Source of the DNA: Pseudomonas trivialis
GTDB lineage: Bacteria > Pseudomonadota > Gammaproteobacteria > Pseudomonadales > Pseudomonadaceae
Assembly: GCF_001439805.1 (NCBI RefSeq)
Contig: NZ_JYLK01000008.1
Coordinates: forward strand, 62,001-126,000
Reading direction: 5' to 3'
DNA: 64,000 nt
Shown piece by piece: positions 9,798 to 20,276 of the stretch. Numbering within the stretch: position 1 is the stretch's first letter; each line of letters begins with the position of its first letter. The translations under genes were made by a program, and so were the position numbers. The notes under the pieces are model-generated. The model was not told the DNA's origin. It worked only from the letters and a program-made list of their open reading frames with translations, and did not search any database.

Positions 9798-12700
9798 TCA
9801 CTGCGGGTTGGCACGGATGCTGGAAAGCAACGATTTCAGGTTGGCAGCCTTGGGCTTGACCAGCCAGAAACGACGCAGGTAATCATCGAGGTTTTCGGCG
9901 AGGTTACGCCCCCATTCGCTGCCGGTCTCTTCGACGTACTCGTCCAGCACATGCTGCAAGTGGTTACGGTAGGACTCCATGGCTTCGCCGCTGATGCGCT
10001 GGATCTCGACCAACTCGTGGTTGACCTTGTCGACGAAGGTGTTGTCCTGGTCGAGCACGTAGGCGAAACCGCCGGTCATGCCCGAACCGAAGTTATAACC
10101 GGTCTTGCCCAGTACCGCGACAAAGCCCCCGGTCATGTATTCGCAGCAGTGATCGCCAGTGCCTTCCACCACGGTGTGGGCACCGGAGTTACGCACGGCG
10201 AAACGCTCACCGGCAGTGCCGGCGGCGAACAGCTTGCCACCGGTGGCGCCGTACAGGCAGGTGTTGCCGATGATTGCGCTTTCCTGAGATTTGTAAACGC
10301 TGCCGATTGGCGGAACGATCACCAGTTTGCCGCCGGTCATGCCCTTGCCCACGTAATCGTTGGCGTCGCCTTCGAGGTACATGTGCAGGCCACCGGCGTT
10401 CCACACGCCGAAGCTCTGGCCTGCGGTGCCCTTGAAGCGGAAGGTGATCGGCGCTTTGGCCATGCCCTGGTTGCCGTGCCTGCGCGCGATTTCGCCGGAG
10501 ACACGGGCGCCGATGGAACGGTCGCAGTTGCAGATGTCCAGAGCGAATTCGCCACCGCTGGCGTCATTGATCGAGGAGCCGGCCATATCGACCATCTTCT
10601 CGGCCAACAGGCCCTTGTCGAACGGCGGGTTGCGCTCCACGCCGCAGAACTGCGGTTTGTCGGCCGGGATGTGATCGCTGCCCAACAGCGGCGTGAGGTC
10701 CAGGTGCTGTTGCTTGGCGGTCTGGCCCTGAAGGATTTCCAGCAGGTCGGTGCGCCCGATCAGCTCTTCCAGGGAACGCACGCCCAGCTTGGCCAGCCAC
10801 TCGCGGGTCTCTTCGGCGACGTAGGTGAAGAAATTCACCACCATGTCGACGGTGCCGATGTAGTGGTCCTTGCGCAGTTTTTCGTTCTGCGTGGCGACGC
10901 CGGTGGCGCAGTTGTTCAGGTGGCAGATGCGCAGGTATTTGCAGCCCAGGGCGATCATTGGCGCGGTGCCGAAGCCGAAGCTCTCGGCGCCGAGGATCGC
11001 GGCCTTGATCACGTCGAGGCCGGTTTTCAGGCCGCCGTCGGTCTGTACCCGCACCTTGCCGCGCAGGTCGTTGCCGCGCAGGGTCTGGTGGGTTTCAGCC
11101 AGGCCGAGTTCCCACGGTGCACCGGCGTACTTGATCGAGGTCAGGGGCGATGCGCCGGTGCCGCCGTCGTAGCCGGAGATGGTGATCAGGTCGGCATAGG
11201 CCTTGGCCACGCCGGCGGCAATGGTACCCACGCCGGCTTCGGCCACCAGTTTCACCGAGACCAGTGCCTGCGGGTTGACTTGTTTCAAGTCGAAAATCAG
11301 CTGCGACAAGTCTTCAATCGAGTAGATGTCGTGGTGCGGTGGCGGCGAAATCAGCGTCACGCCCGGCACTGCATACCGCAGCTTGGCGATCAGGCCGTTG
11401 ACCTTGCCGCCCGGCAGTTGCCCGCCCTCACCCGGCTTGGCGCCCTGGGCCACCTTGATCTGCAGCACTTCGGCGTTGACCAGGTATTCCGGAGTTACAC
11501 CGAAACGGCCGGTCGCCACCTGCTTGATCTTCGAGCTTTTCAGCGTGCCGTAGCGCGCCGGGTCTTCGCCGCCTTCGCCGGAGTTGGAACGCGCACCCAG
11601 GCGGTTCATGGCTTCGGCCAGGGCTTCGTGGGCCTCGGGCGACAGGGCGCCCAGGGAAATACCGGCGGAGTCGAAGCGCTTGAGGATCGATTCCAGCGGT
11701 TCGACTTCGCTGATGTCCATCGGCGTGTCCAGGGTCTTCACCTTGAACAGGTCGCGAATCATCGACACCGGGCGGTTATCCACCAGCGCGGTGTAGGCCT
11801 TGAACTTGGCGTAGTCGCCCTGCTGCACGGCGGCTTGCAGGGTGCTGACCACGTCCGGGTTGTAGGCGTGGTATTCGCCACCGTGCACGAACTTGAGCAG
11901 GCCGCCTTGCTGGATCGGCTTGCGCGCGCTCCAGGCTTCGGCTGCCAGGGCTTTCTGTTCAGCTTCGATATCGACGAAGCGTGCACCCTTGATGCGGCTC
12001 GGCACACCACGGAAGCTCAACTCGCAGACTTCTTCGGACAGGCCGATGGCTTCGAACAACTGCGCGCCGCGATAGGACGTGACGGTGGAGATGCCCATCT
12101 TCGACAGGATCTTCAGCAGGCCTTTGGTGATGCCTTTACGGTAGTTTTTGAACACCTCATAAAGGTCGCCCAGCACTTCACCGGTACGGATCAGGTCGCC
12201 CAGCACTTCGTAGGCCAGGAACGGGTACACCGCCGACGCGCCGAAGCCGATCAGCACCGCAAAGTGATGCGGGTCACGGGCGGTGGCGGTTTCGACGAGG
12301 ATGTTGGAGTCGCAACGCAAGCCTTTTTCGGTCAGGCGGTGGTGCACCGCGCCGGTGGCGAGCGAGGCGTGGATCGGCAACTTGCCCGGCGCGATATGGC
12401 GGTCGGTCAACACGATCTGGGTACGCCCGGCACGCACGGCTTCTTCGGCCTGATCGGCGACGTTGCGCACGGCGGCTTCCAGGCCAACGCTCTCGTCGTA
12501 GTTCAGGTCGATGATCTGGCGGTCAAAACCCGGACGTTCCAGGGTCATCAGCGAGCGCCACTTGGCCGGGGAAATGACCGGCGAGCTGAGGATCACGCGG
12601 GAGGCGTGCTCAGGCGACTCCTGGAAGATATTGCGCTCGGCACCGAGGCACACTTCCAGGGACATCACGATGGCTTCGCGCAGCGGGTCGATCGGCGGGT

Positions 12701-14243
12701 TGGTCACCTGAGCGAACTGCTGACGGAAATAGTCATACGGCGTGCGCACGCGCTGGGACAGCACGGCCATTGGCGTGTCATCGCCCATGGAGCCGACCGC
12801 CTCGTAGCCCTGCTCGCCGAGCGGACGCAACACTTGGTCGCGCTCTTCGAACGTGACCTGATACATCTTCATGTATTGCTTGAGTTGGTCTACGTCGTAG
12901 AAAGCCGAACCGTGGTCGTTGTCTTCCATGGTCGCCTGGATGCGCAGGGCGTTCTTGCGCAGCCATTGCTTGTAGGGGTGACGCGACTTCAAGCGGTTGT
13001 CGATGGCGTCGGTGTCGAGGATCTGCCCGGTTTCGGTGTCCACGGCCAGGATCTGGCCAGGGCCTACGCGGCCTTTGGCGATGACGTCTTCGGGCTGGTA
13101 GTTCCACACGCCGATTTCCGAGGCGAGGGTGATGAAACCGTTGGTGGTGGTGACCCAACGCGCCGGGCGCAGACCGTTACGGTCGAGCAGGCACACCGCG
13201 TAGCGGCCGTCGGTCATGACCACGCCGGCCGGGCCGTCCCACGGCTCCATGTGCATCGAGTTGTACTCGTAGAATGCACGCAGGTCCGGGTCCATGGTTT
13301 CGACGTTCTGCCACGCAGGCGGAATGATCATGCGCACGCCACGGAACAGGTCGATGCCGCCGGTGACCATCAGTTCGAGCATGTTGTCCATGCTGGAAGA
13401 GTCGGACCCCACACGGTTGACCAGCGGGCCGAGCTCTTCGAGGTCCATCAGATCGTTGGCGAACTTGGTGCGACGGGCCACGGCCCAGTTGCGGTTGCCG
13501 GTGATGGTGTTGATCTCGCCGTTGTGGGCGAGGAAGCGGAATGGCTGAGCCAGCGGCCATTTCGGCAGGGTGTTGGTGGAGAAGCGCTGGTGGAACACGC
13601 AGATTGCGGTTTGCAGGCGCTCATCGCTCAGGTCCGGATAGAAGGCGGTGAGGTCCGCCGGCATCATCAGGCCCTTATAAATGATGGTCTTGTGGGAAAA
13701 GCTGCAGATGTAGTGGTCGGCGTCAGCGGCGTTGAGCACCGAGGAGCGGCGGCGCGAGGTGAACAGCTTGATCGCCATGTCCTGGTCGCTGAGGCCATCA
13801 CCGGCGATGAACACTTGTTCGATCTGCGGCAGGCGCTCATGGGCCAGACGGCCGAGCACGCTGGTGTCGATGGGCACTTTGCGCCAGCCAACGAGTTGCA
13901 GGCCGGCAGCGAGGATCTCGCGGTTCATGTTTTCGCGAGCGGCTTCGGCTTTGACCGGGTCCTGGTTGAAAAACACCATGCCCACGGCGTACTGCTTGGG
14001 CAGGTCGACCGAAAAATGCTGTTTGGCCACAGCGCGCAGGAACAGGTCGGGCTTTTGAATCAGCAAGCCGCAACCGTCACCGGTCTTGCCGTCGGCGTTG
14101 ATCCCACCGCGGTGGGTCATGCAGGTCAGGGCTTCGATGGCCGTTTGTAAAAGGGTATGACTGGGCTCGCCCTGCATGTGGGCTATCAGGCCGAAACCAC
14201 AGTTATCCTTGAATTCATCGGGTTGGTACAGACCTGCTTTCAT
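9798..14243 (-). CDS. gltB: Glutamate synthase (NADPH) large subunit
   Basis: A 1481-residue enzyme that makes two glutamates from glutamine and 2-oxoglutarate. The chosen start, [19 protein letters not shown], leaves a short propeptide before Cys15, the expected N-terminal nucleophile of the class II glutaminase domain; an upstream in-frame start at 14294 would lengthen it atypically. The central and FMN domains follow ([10 protein letters not shown], then [13 protein letters not shown]), with the [3Fe-4S] cysteines in [12 protein letters not shown] and a C-terminal GXGXG beta-helix. Cofactors and length are as in other proteobacterial GltB. Confidence 0.97.
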   Translation of the reverse strand: MKAGLYQPDEFKDNCGFGLIAHMQGEPSHTLLQTAIEALTCMTHRGGINADGKTGDGCGLLIQKPDLFLRAVAKQHFSVDLPKQYAVGMVFFNQDPVKAEAARENMNREILAAGLQLVGWRKVPIDTSVLGRLAHERLPQIEQVFIAGDGLSDQDMAIKLFTSRRRSSVLNAADADHYICSFSHKTIIYKGLMMPADLTAFYPDLSDERLQTAICVFHQRFSTNTLPKWPLAQPFRFLAHNGEINTITGNRNWAVARRTKFANDLMDLEELGPLVNRVGSDSSSMDNMLELMVTGGIDLFRGVRMIIPPAWQNVETMDPDLRAFYEYNSMHMEPWDGPAGVVMTDGRYAVCLLDRNGLRPARWVTTTNGFITLASEIGVWNYQPEDVIAKGRVGPGQILAVDTETGQILDTDAIDNRLKSRHPYKQWLRKNALRIQATMEDNDHGSAFYDVDQLKQYMKMYQVTFEERDQVLRPLGEQGYEAVGSMGDDTPMAVLSQRVRTPYDYFRQQFAQVTNPPIDPLREAIVMSLEVCLGAERNIFQESPEHASRVILSSPVISPAKWRSLMTLERPGFDRQIIDLNYDESVGLEAAVRNVADQAEEAVRAGRTQIVLTDRHIAPGKLPIHASLATGAVHHRLTEKGLRCDSNILVETATARDPHHFAVLIGFGASAVYPFLAYEVLGDLIRTGEVLGDLYEVFKNYRKGITKGLLKILSKMGISTVTSYRGAQLFEAIGLSEEVCELSFRGVPSRIKGARFVDIEAEQKALAAEAWSARKPIQQGGLLKFVHGGEYHAYNPDVVSTLQAAVQQGDYAKFKAYTALVDNRPVSMIRDLFKVKTLDTPMDISEVEPLESILKRFDSAGISLGALSPEAHEALAEAMNRLGARSNSGEGGEDPARYGTLKSSKIKQVATGRFGVTPEYLVNAEVLQIKVAQGAKPGEGGQLPGGKVNGLIAKLRYAVPGVTLISPPPHHDIYSIEDLSQLIFDLKQVNPQALVSVKLVAEAGVGTIAAGVAKAYADLITISGYDGGTGASPLTSIKYAGAPWELGLAETHQTLRGNDLRGKVRVQTDGGLKTGLDVIKAAILGAESFGFGTAPMIALGCKYLRICHLNNCATGVATQNEKLRKDHYIGTVDMVVNFFTYVAEETREWLAKLGVRSLEELIGRTDLLEILQGQTAKQQHLDLTPLLGSDHIPADKPQFCGVERNPPFDKGLLAEKMVDMAGSSINDASGGEFALDICNCDRSIGARVSGEIARRHGNQGMAKAPITFRFKGTAGQSFGVWNAGGLHMYLEGDANDYVGKGMTGGKLVIVPPIGSVYKSQESAIIGNTCLYGATGGKLFAAGTAGERFAVRNSGAHTVVEGTGDHCCEYMTGGFVAVLGKTGYNFGSGMTGGFAYVLDQDNTFVDKVNHELVEIQRISGEAMESYRNHLQHVLDEYVEETGSEWGRNLAENLDDYLRRFWLVKPKAANLKSLLSSIRANPQ

Positions 14244-14388
14244 AGACACTTTCTCACCAGGCTGCCTCTTATACCGAGGCAAATTTCTTTTCAATTCAAC
14301 CGGTTACCTTCCACGCCGAACGTACGCCGGCTTAGCGGGGGCAAAAGGGAGGTCATTGTACACACCGACACAGAGGCTCACAAATTTA

Positions 14389-14417
14389 GCGACGAAATGT
14401 CGCAAATCTATGTCGCA
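14389..14417 (-). promoter_or_regulatory. Repeated TGCGACA boxes upstream of gltB, candidate operator
   Basis: On the minus strand TGCGACA occurs twice with starts 12 bases apart, followed by an inverted GTCGC. On the plus strand these are TGTCGCA at 14399 and 14411, and GCGAC at 14389. The spacing is close to one helical turn, in the region where the gltB promoter should be. No regulator can be named. Confidence 0.3.
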
Positions 14418-14565
14418 TTTATGAAAGGTTTAAAGGGATATGCTGTGCTAGTCAAAACTTTTTTAATTTTGACTGCCACGACTCAAAAGCTACCGTGACG
14501 CAGACACCACAAAGCGCGCGGCCTTCAGGGCTGCACGCTGTTGTAGTTTTTTGAGGTGCCGGGAG

Positions 14566-14586
14566 GGCGGCCTGGGTAAGGCCGCC
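14566..14586 (-). terminator. Stem-loop after the damX-like gene, weak terminator candidate
   Basis: GGCGGCC and GGCCGCC pair around a 7-base loop directly beyond the stop codon. There is no T tract on the minus strand, so it may act as an mRNA 3' stabiliser rather than as an intrinsic terminator. Confidence 0.4.
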
Positions 14587-14592
14587 GGATCT

Positions 14593-16161
14593 TCAGCGAG
14601 CAGTTGCCAGTTCTTGTTGAACGCTGGCAACGGTGCGAGGCCAAGGTTTACCAGCCTGAACCTTCGCTGGCAAGGTTTTGATCGCGGAATCAGCTGCGGC
14701 ACGGCTGGTGAAGTTGCCGTAAGTGATCACGTAGAGAGGCTTGCCGTTGAGCACTTTCTTGAAATAACGGTACTCGCCGCCCTGCTCTTTCACGAACGCC
14801 TGGGCGTTGGCTTCGGAGCTGGTGCCCAGGATCTGCACCACGAAGTTGCCGGTAGGCTGGCTGGCGTACCAGCCGCTGCCGGCGGCGCCGGCCTTGGCGA
14901 CGGTGGCTGGCTTCTCGGCCGGTTTGGCGGCGGTGGTCGGCGCAGGCTTGGCGGCAGGTGCAGGCGTGACCGGCTTGGTCACCGGCGCTGGCTTGGCGGT
15001 GGCGACCGTCGGTGCCGGAGTCGGGGTTGCGGCAGGTGCCGGTGCAGGCTTGCCCGCCGGTACGCCGGCTGGCGGTGCGGTGGTGGTGACGGTCGGCGGA
15101 GTGGCGCTGGAGCCTTCCACCGGCACGCCGTCGTCACCTTCGGAGATGCCACCGGCTTCTTCGGCGAGCGGACCGCGCATCACCGGCTGGCCGACCATCG
15201 GCAGGTTGGTGGGCTGACCGGAGTTGGCGAACTCGACGTTCGGTGTGGGCTTGCCCAGTGGCAACTGCGCCTGTTCCGTTGGCGCGCCGGCCGTGGTCGG
15301 CGCCTTGCTGCGGCCCGGGATCAACCAGGCGGCGGCAACGGCGACCACGACAACAGCGGAAATGGCCAGTACGTGCTTCTTAGGCATAGTGAACCCCATC
15401 TTTGGACGCTTGACCGCGGAGCGGCTGGCAATCATGGCTTCGATCATGGCATCGCGGGCAACCTGATTGATGTTTCCAGGCCAGCCATCGGAGCTTTCGT
15501 GAATATCAGAGATCTGATTTGCCGTGAAAAGTTCGATACCTGCCCCCGCGCCTTCGAGGCGCTGGGCCAGGTATTCGCGGGTTTCTTCTTCTTCGTAGGG
15601 CTGCAACTCGATAACGTGGAACAGCTCCTGTTCGCCGCTGATCTGCTCCAGATCGGCGATCAACGACGACTCACCAAACAGAAATACGTGCGGACGGCCT
15701 TCCGGCGTACCGGCGGCCAGCGCCAGCAGAGCTTCAAGGGCGGATTCGTCGAGCTGCTCGGCATCGTCCACCAGCAGGTAGACTTCCTGACCGGTCAGGC
15801 CCAACTGCACCACCTGCTTGAGGATGGCATTGGGCTCGGCGTTGGCCACGTCCAGCGCCTGGGCGACCTGACGCAACACACCCGCCGCATCGCCGGCACC
15901 ACGGGCCGACACCACCACACTCTGCACCGACTGTTTGTTGGTGCTGGCAACCAGCGCCTGGCGCAGCAAGGTCTTGCCGCTGCCCAGCGGGCCCGTCACC
16001 ACCAGCAGCAGCTGGCTGTAGCGCGCAAGGTGATGCAACTGACCCAACACCGGCTTGCGCTGGGCCGGGAAGAATTTGAAGCCAGGCACCCGTGGAGCGA
16101 AGGGGTCGTGGCTCAACTGGTAGTGGCCGAGGAACGCCTCGTCGGCATGCAAACTAGTCAT
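14593..16161 (-). CDS. damX: AAA+ ATPase / SPOR-domain cell-division protein (DamX-like)
   Basis: A 522-residue protein with an N-terminal ExeA-like AAA+ ATPase: Walker A GPLGSGKT near residue 60 and Walker B-like VYLLVDDAEQL near 135. A single transmembrane helix follows around residues 260-280 (LAISAVVVVAVAAAWLIPG), then a long Pro/Ala/Thr-rich periplasmic linker and a C-terminal SPOR domain (GNFVVQILGTSSEANAQAF). SPOR domains bind denuded septal peptidoglycan, so a septal role is likely. Enterobacterial DamX lacks the ATPase part. It is the last gene after pil-aroK-aroB, as I recall for other pseudomonads. Confidence 0.85.
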   Translation of the reverse strand: MTSLHADEAFLGHYQLSHDPFAPRVPGFKFFPAQRKPVLGQLHHLARYSQLLLVVTGPLGSGKTLLRQALVASTNKQSVQSVVVSARGAGDAAGVLRQVAQALDVANAEPNAILKQVVQLGLTGQEVYLLVDDAEQLDESALEALLALAAGTPEGRPHVFLFGESSLIADLEQISGEQELFHVIELQPYEEEETREYLAQRLEGAGAGIELFTANQISDIHESSDGWPGNINQVARDAMIEAMIASRSAVKRPKMGFTMPKKHVLAISAVVVVAVAAAWLIPGRSKAPTTAGAPTEQAQLPLGKPTPNVEFANSGQPTNLPMVGQPVMRGPLAEEAGGISEGDDGVPVEGSSATPPTVTTTAPPAGVPAGKPAPAPAATPTPAPTVATAKPAPVTKPVTPAPAAKPAPTTAAKPAEKPATVAKAGAAGSGWYASQPTGNFVVQILGTSSEANAQAFVKEQGGEYRYFKKVLNGKPLYVITYGNFTSRAAADSAIKTLPAKVQAGKPWPRTVASVQQELATAR

Positions 16162-16171
16162 CGCGATCTTA

Positions 16172-17272
16172 TTAACCTTTAAGCTGGGCCAGGGCGCGGT
16201 AATCCGCTCCCAGCGTGGCCTGTAAAATCTCTTTCGGATAATCGTCGGTCACCACCGCTTCGCCCATGCGGCGCAGCAGCACCAGTCGAAGTCGACCGTC
16301 GATCACTTTCTTATCTACCGCCATATGTTCGAGGAAGTCCGCCTCGGTCATCTGCGCGGGTGGAATCACCGGCAAACCGGCACGCTGCAACAGACGGATA
16401 CCGCGATCACGCTCCTGGGCGCTGATCCAGCCCAGGCGCTGGGACATCTCCAGTGCCATTACAGTGCCAGCCGCGACAGCCTCTCCATGCAACCACACAC
16501 CATAGCCCATGTGCGTTTCGATCGCATGGCCGAATGTGTGGCCCAGATTGAGGGTGGCGCGCACGCCGGACTCTCGTTCATCGGCATTGACCACCAGCGC
16601 CTTGGCCGCGCAGGAGCGCGAAATGGCTTCGGTGAGCGCCACCTGATCGAGGGCGCGCAGAGCGTCTACATGCTCCTCCAGCCAGGTGAGGAACGGTTCG
16701 TCGCAGATCAGCCCGTACTTGATGACTTCCGCCAGCCCCGCCGACAGCTCGCGCGGCGGCAAGGTGTTGAGCGTCGTGGTGTCGATCAGTACGGCCTGGG
16801 GCTGGTAGAACGCGCCGACCATGTTCTTGCCCAGCGGGTGGTTGATGCCCGTCTTGCCGCCCACCGACGAATCGACCTGGGACAGCAGGGTGGTCGGCAC
16901 CTGGATGAAATCCACGCCGCGCTGGTAGCAGGCGGCCGCGAAGCCGGCCATGTCGCCGATCACGCCGCCGCCCAAGGCGACCACGGTGGTACGACGGTCA
17001 TGCCGCGCAGACAGCAGGCCATCAAAAATCAGTTGCAGGGTTTCCCAGTTCTTGTGGGCTTCGCCGTCGGGCAGCACCACGGAAATCACCGAGTATGCCG
17101 AAAGGCTGCGGCTCAGACGCTCAAGGTATAGCGGCGCGACCGTTTCATTGGAGATGATCGCCACCTGCCGCCCGGCAATGTACGGCGTGAGCAAGTCGGG
17201 CTGGTCCAGCAGACCTTCGCCAATATGGATCGGGTAGCTGCGCTCGCCTAAATCGACCTTAAGTGTCTGCAT
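16172..17272 (-). CDS. aroB: 3-dehydroquinate synthase
   Basis: A 366-residue NAD- and metal-dependent enzyme that cyclises DAHP to 3-dehydroquinate, the second step of the shikimate pathway. [13 protein letters not shown] is the NAD-binding signature, and conserved metal-site segments include [12 protein letters not shown] and [12 protein letters not shown]. The start is the ATG giving [15 protein letters not shown], the usual N-terminus; the 22 in-frame codons before it are not typical. It ends 11 bases before the damX-like gene. Confidence 0.96.
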   Translation of the reverse strand: MQTLKVDLGERSYPIHIGEGLLDQPDLLTPYIAGRQVAIISNETVAPLYLERLSRSLSAYSVISVVLPDGEAHKNWETLQLIFDGLLSARHDRRTTVVALGGGVIGDMAGFAAACYQRGVDFIQVPTTLLSQVDSSVGGKTGINHPLGKNMVGAFYQPQAVLIDTTTLNTLPPRELSAGLAEVIKYGLICDEPFLTWLEEHVDALRALDQVALTEAISRSCAAKALVVNADERESGVRATLNLGHTFGHAIETHMGYGVWLHGEAVAAGTVMALEMSQRLGWISAQERDRGIRLLQRAGLPVIPPAQMTEADFLEHMAVDKKVIDGRLRLVLLRRMGEAVVTDDYPKEILQATLGADYRALAQLKG

Positions 17273-17386
17273 GTGTCCCCGCGTGAGAGATGGATTGACG
17301 ACCGGCAACGTCCGCTGCCTGATGGCTCTACGCCACACCTCAAGGTGATGACGCGCCGCCGAGAATAGCGCATTTCGGGCCAGGCT

Positions 17387-17905
17387 TTAACGGGGTGGCA
17401 GCCGATGCAGGCGCTCAAGAATCTCGACCACCACCATCCGCGGCGGCCGTTCATCGGTTTGTACCACCAGATCGGCGATTTCCCGGTACAGCGGATCACG
17501 CAGAGTGAGCAGGTCCCGCAGGGTTTTCTCCGGGTTGGCCGTGCGCAACAACGGGCGATTGCGGTCGCGGGCGGTGCGGCCCACCTGCTGCTCGACCGAC
17601 GCATGCAGATACACAACCCGACCACCGGCATGCAGTGCTCGACGATTCTCATCACGCATCACCGCGCCACCACCGGTTGCCAATACCACGCCGTCGCACT
17701 CGCACAGCTCGGCAATCATCGCCTGCTCGCGGTCGCGAAAGCCCAGCTCGCCTTCCTTGTCGAAGATCCATGGGATATTGGCGCCCGTGCGCAATTCAAT
17801 TTCCTTGTCGGAATCTTTGAACGGCAGGCGCAGCTCTTTGGCCAGCAAACGGCCGATGGTGCTTTTTCCAGCGCCCATCGGCCCTACAAGAATCAAATTT
17901 CGCAC
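17387..17905 (-). CDS. aroK: Shikimate kinase
   Basis: A 172-residue P-loop kinase that phosphorylates shikimate at the 3-OH. Walker [10 protein letters not shown] begins at residue 8, the shikimate-binding DSD segment is at FKDSDKEIE, and [10 protein letters not shown] is the conserved core. It lies 4 bases after the pilQ stop and upstream of aroB. Confidence 0.96.
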   Translation of the reverse strand: MRNLILVGPMGAGKSTIGRLLAKELRLPFKDSDKEIELRTGANIPWIFDKEGELGFRDREQAMIAELCECDGVVLATGGGAVMRDENRRALHAGGRVVYLHASVEQQVGRTARDRNRPLLRTANPEKTLRDLLTLRDPLYREIADLVVQTDERPPRMVVVEILERLHRLPPR

Positions 17906-17909
17906 AGAA

Positions 17910-19292
17910 TCAACGACTCACAGCAATCGCCTGGTTATTCATGATACGCGGAGTCAGGAATACCAGCAGCTCGGATTTTTTCTCCGCCAGCACATCACGC
18001 CGGAAAAGGCGGCCAAGATACGGCACATCGCCCAAAAATGGCACTTTATCTACCACTTTGCTCTGGGTATTGGAGAAAACGCCGCCGATGACGATGGTCT
18101 CGCCATCCCGCACCAGCACCTTGGCGTTGACCTCGTTTTTCTTGATCGGCGGTACGTCATTGAGTTTGTTCAAATAGTCGGGCTCATCCTTGGTGACTTT
18201 CACCTCCATGATCACACGGTCGTCGGGGGTGATCTGCGGGGTGACCTCCAGCGACAGCGAAGCCTCCTTGAACGACACCGAGGTGGCACCGCTGGAGCTG
18301 GACTCCTGATAGGGAATCTCGGTGCCCTTGAGAATGCGCGCAGTCTCCTTGTCGGACGTGACCACCTTGGGCTGTGAGACGATTTCGCCATTGCCGGTTT
18401 TTTCCATGGCGCTCAGTTCCAGGTCCAGCAGGAAGTTATCGGTGATGAAGGCGATGCCCAGCCCGGACGCGCCGGCAAGCGAGCCAAGGTCGACGAAGGG
18501 TGAGGCGGGTGGGTTTTCCGGCGGCTTCGCGCCTTCGGCCAAGGATTTCGGGATACCCCCGGCGCCCCAGTTGCCGCGACTGAGCCGCCCGCCCCAACGC
18601 ACGCCCAGGCTTTTGTCATAGTCGACATTGGCCTCGACAATCCGCGCCTCGATCATTACCTGGCGCACCGGAATGTCCAACTGCGCCACGATACGCCGCA
18701 GCTCTTCGAGCCGTTCACCGGTCTGGTAGGCAATGATGTTGTTGGTGCGGTCATCCACCGCCACCGAACCGCGCTCATCGGTGGTGCCCTCGAGGCCGTT
18801 CACCGACTGGAACAACTTGGCCAGATCGGCCGCCTTGGCGTAGTTGACCTGCAACAGCTCGCGGCGCAACGGTGCCAGGTCGGCCATCTGCCTTCGCGCT
18901 TCCAGGGTCAGCAGTTCGCGCGCGGCCAGCTCGTCGGCGGGCGCCACCAGCAACACGCCGGCTTTCACCCGTTTGTCGAGGCCCTTGCTTTGCAGCACCA
19001 GGTCCAGCGCCTGGTCCCAGGGCACATTCTTCAGGCGCAGGGTGACCGAGCCTTGCACCTCGTCACTGGCCACCAGATTGAGGCCGGCCACATCGGCGAT
19101 CTGCTGCAACGCAGCGCGCAGGTCGATGTTCTGGAAATTGAGGTTCAGTGTGTCGCCGGTATAGCCGCCCGACGCTGCGCCACCGGGTGGCGGCATCTGG
19201 ATCAGGTCTACACGATTGGGCACAGCAGCAGCCATCGGTGCCGTGAACGCTATCCATAGCGCCACACCGAAGGACGAGAAAGTCCTTTTCAT
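17910..19292 (-). CDS. pilQ: Type IV pilus secretin PilQ, short form without AMIN domains
   Basis: A 460-residue secretin; P. aeruginosa PilQ is about 714 residues. After a signal peptide (ending near PMAAAVPN) the chain goes almost directly into the N0/STN domain ([20 protein letters not shown]), then an N1-type domain ([15 protein letters not shown]) and the full secretin barrel ([24 protein letters not shown], ending with [15 protein letters not shown]). The amidase-N-terminal-like (AMIN) peptidoglycan-binding modules that normally precede N0 are absent. The pore-forming part looks complete. Start ATG 19292 is supported by the signal peptide. Confidence 0.88.
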   Translation of the reverse strand: MKRTFSSFGVALWIAFTAPMAAAVPNRVDLIQMPPPGGAASGGYTGDTLNLNFQNIDLRAALQQIADVAGLNLVASDEVQGSVTLRLKNVPWDQALDLVLQSKGLDKRVKAGVLLVAPADELAARELLTLEARRQMADLAPLRRELLQVNYAKAADLAKLFQSVNGLEGTTDERGSVAVDDRTNNIIAYQTGERLEELRRIVAQLDIPVRQVMIEARIVEANVDYDKSLGVRWGGRLSRGNWGAGGIPKSLAEGAKPPENPPASPFVDLGSLAGASGLGIAFITDNFLLDLELSAMEKTGNGEIVSQPKVVTSDKETARILKGTEIPYQESSSSGATSVSFKEASLSLEVTPQITPDDRVIMEVKVTKDEPDYLNKLNDVPPIKKNEVNAKVLVRDGETIVIGGVFSNTQSKVVDKVPFLGDVPYLGRLFRRDVLAEKKSELLVFLTPRIMNNQAIAVSR

Positions 19293-19304
19293 TGTTCGAT
19301 TCCG

Positions 19305-20276
19305 TTATGAGTTGACGTTCAACACAAGGGTTCGTGAGCGCTGCAACCAGGCGCCCTGTTCATCGGGAAACAGCTCGGCCAGCTCGATGTGGCCGTCATG
19401 GATGGCCGTGACGCGGCCATGGTTGGGCCCCAGGTAGTCGCCGACCGCCAGGCGGTGCACGCTGGAGGCCGCGCGCAGCAGGGCGAAACGTTGAATACCA
19501 CGGGACAGCGTGCCGACCATTTCGAACTGGTCGACAGCCAGGCTTTCCAGCACGCCGCGCGGCCGTGAAAGGTCCGGCGCGGGCGCAGGTTTGCCGGGCG
19601 CATGCTCCACCTGCATAGCCGAGGGCTGGAACGGGTCACGCAGGGCAGCAGCGCTGTAGGCAAAGCGCGGCCCCCACGGCGTGACCGGCCCAGGCTCGCC
19701 ATGGGGCGACAGACTGCGGTAGGTCTTGGCCAACAGCTCCACACGCAGCAAGGCCCCGTCAGACGCAAGCGCGAGATCATGCACGGTGACGATCCGCGCC
19801 AACCCGCCCAGGCCGCTCACAAAGGTTGCCAGGTCGTGGTAGGTGCCAAGCACGCCAACCTGCACCGGCGCTTCGATATAAAACGGCCGAGGCTGCTCGT
19901 CCAACACCTTTACGCCTTCGACCAGCAGGCCATCGCCGGCCGCCAGCCGGGCGATGTCTTCGAGCAGGCCGGGCATATCGGACTCAGCGGATAATTGCCG
20001 GAACAGCCCGCCAACCCGCGCCTGCATCGCCTGGGCCTCATCGCTGCGACGCTCAAGGTTTGCGGCAAGATCGGTCTTTTGCGCGAGCGCCTGTTGTAGG
20101 GCCACTTCCTGCGTCTGGAGCACCCGCAGCCGCTCGCGGGACGGCGCCAGGACCACACTGTTGCCCACCGCCAGCACCAGCCCGGCCAGCGCGCAGCCAA
20201 GCAAAACCTTACCGGGCAAGGGCCATTTGGCAGCGTGGTGAGTGAGTGCAGAAAGATCGAGCCTGGGCAGGCTCAT
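19305..20276 (-). CDS. Fused PilO-PilP type IV pilus alignment protein
   Basis: A single 323-residue frame covers two proteins that are usually separate. Residues 1-180 look like PilO: a cytoplasmic start, one transmembrane helix (VLLGCALAGLVLAVGNSVVL), a coiled coil and a ferredoxin-like core (PVQVGVLGTYHDLATFVSGL). Residues 200-323 match the PilP HR domain: YSAAALRDPFQP, FEMVGTLS, HRLAVGDYLG and WLQRSRTLVL. The PilP signal peptide, lipobox cysteine and flexible N-terminus are missing, so PilP would be tethered through PilO instead of by lipid. It overlaps pilN by 4 bases and ends 12 bases before pilQ. Confidence 0.85.
   Translation of the reverse strand: MSLPRLDLSALTHHAAKWPLPGKVLLGCALAGLVLAVGNSVVLAPSRERLRVLQTQEVALQQALAQKTDLAANLERRSDEAQAMQARVGGLFRQLSAESDMPGLLEDIARLAAGDGLLVEGVKVLDEQPRPFYIEAPVQVGVLGTYHDLATFVSGLGGLARIVTVHDLALASDGALLRVELLAKTYRSLSPHGEPGPVTPWGPRFAYSAAALRDPFQPSAMQVEHAPGKPAPAPDLSRPRGVLESLAVDQFEMVGTLSRGIQRFALLRAASSVHRLAVGDYLGPNHGRVTAIHDGHIELAELFPDEQGAWLQRSRTLVLNVNS

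Larger units (their letters stand above)
14244..14592. other. 349-base spacer between gltB and the damX-like gene
   Basis: No credible gene is seen in this gap. It should contain the gltB promoter (minus strand) and the 3' end of the damX-like transcript. Visible elements are short direct repeats at 14389-14417 and a stem-loop at 14566-14586. The middle, around 14370-14480, is clearly more AT-rich than its surroundings. Confidence 0.6.

Noticed and set aside
9951..14150. 1399-codon open frame on the plus strand opposite gltB
   Set aside because: It mirrors the gltB codon pattern of GC-rich DNA, has a His/Gln/Val-rich composition without domains, and gltB on the other strand is certain.
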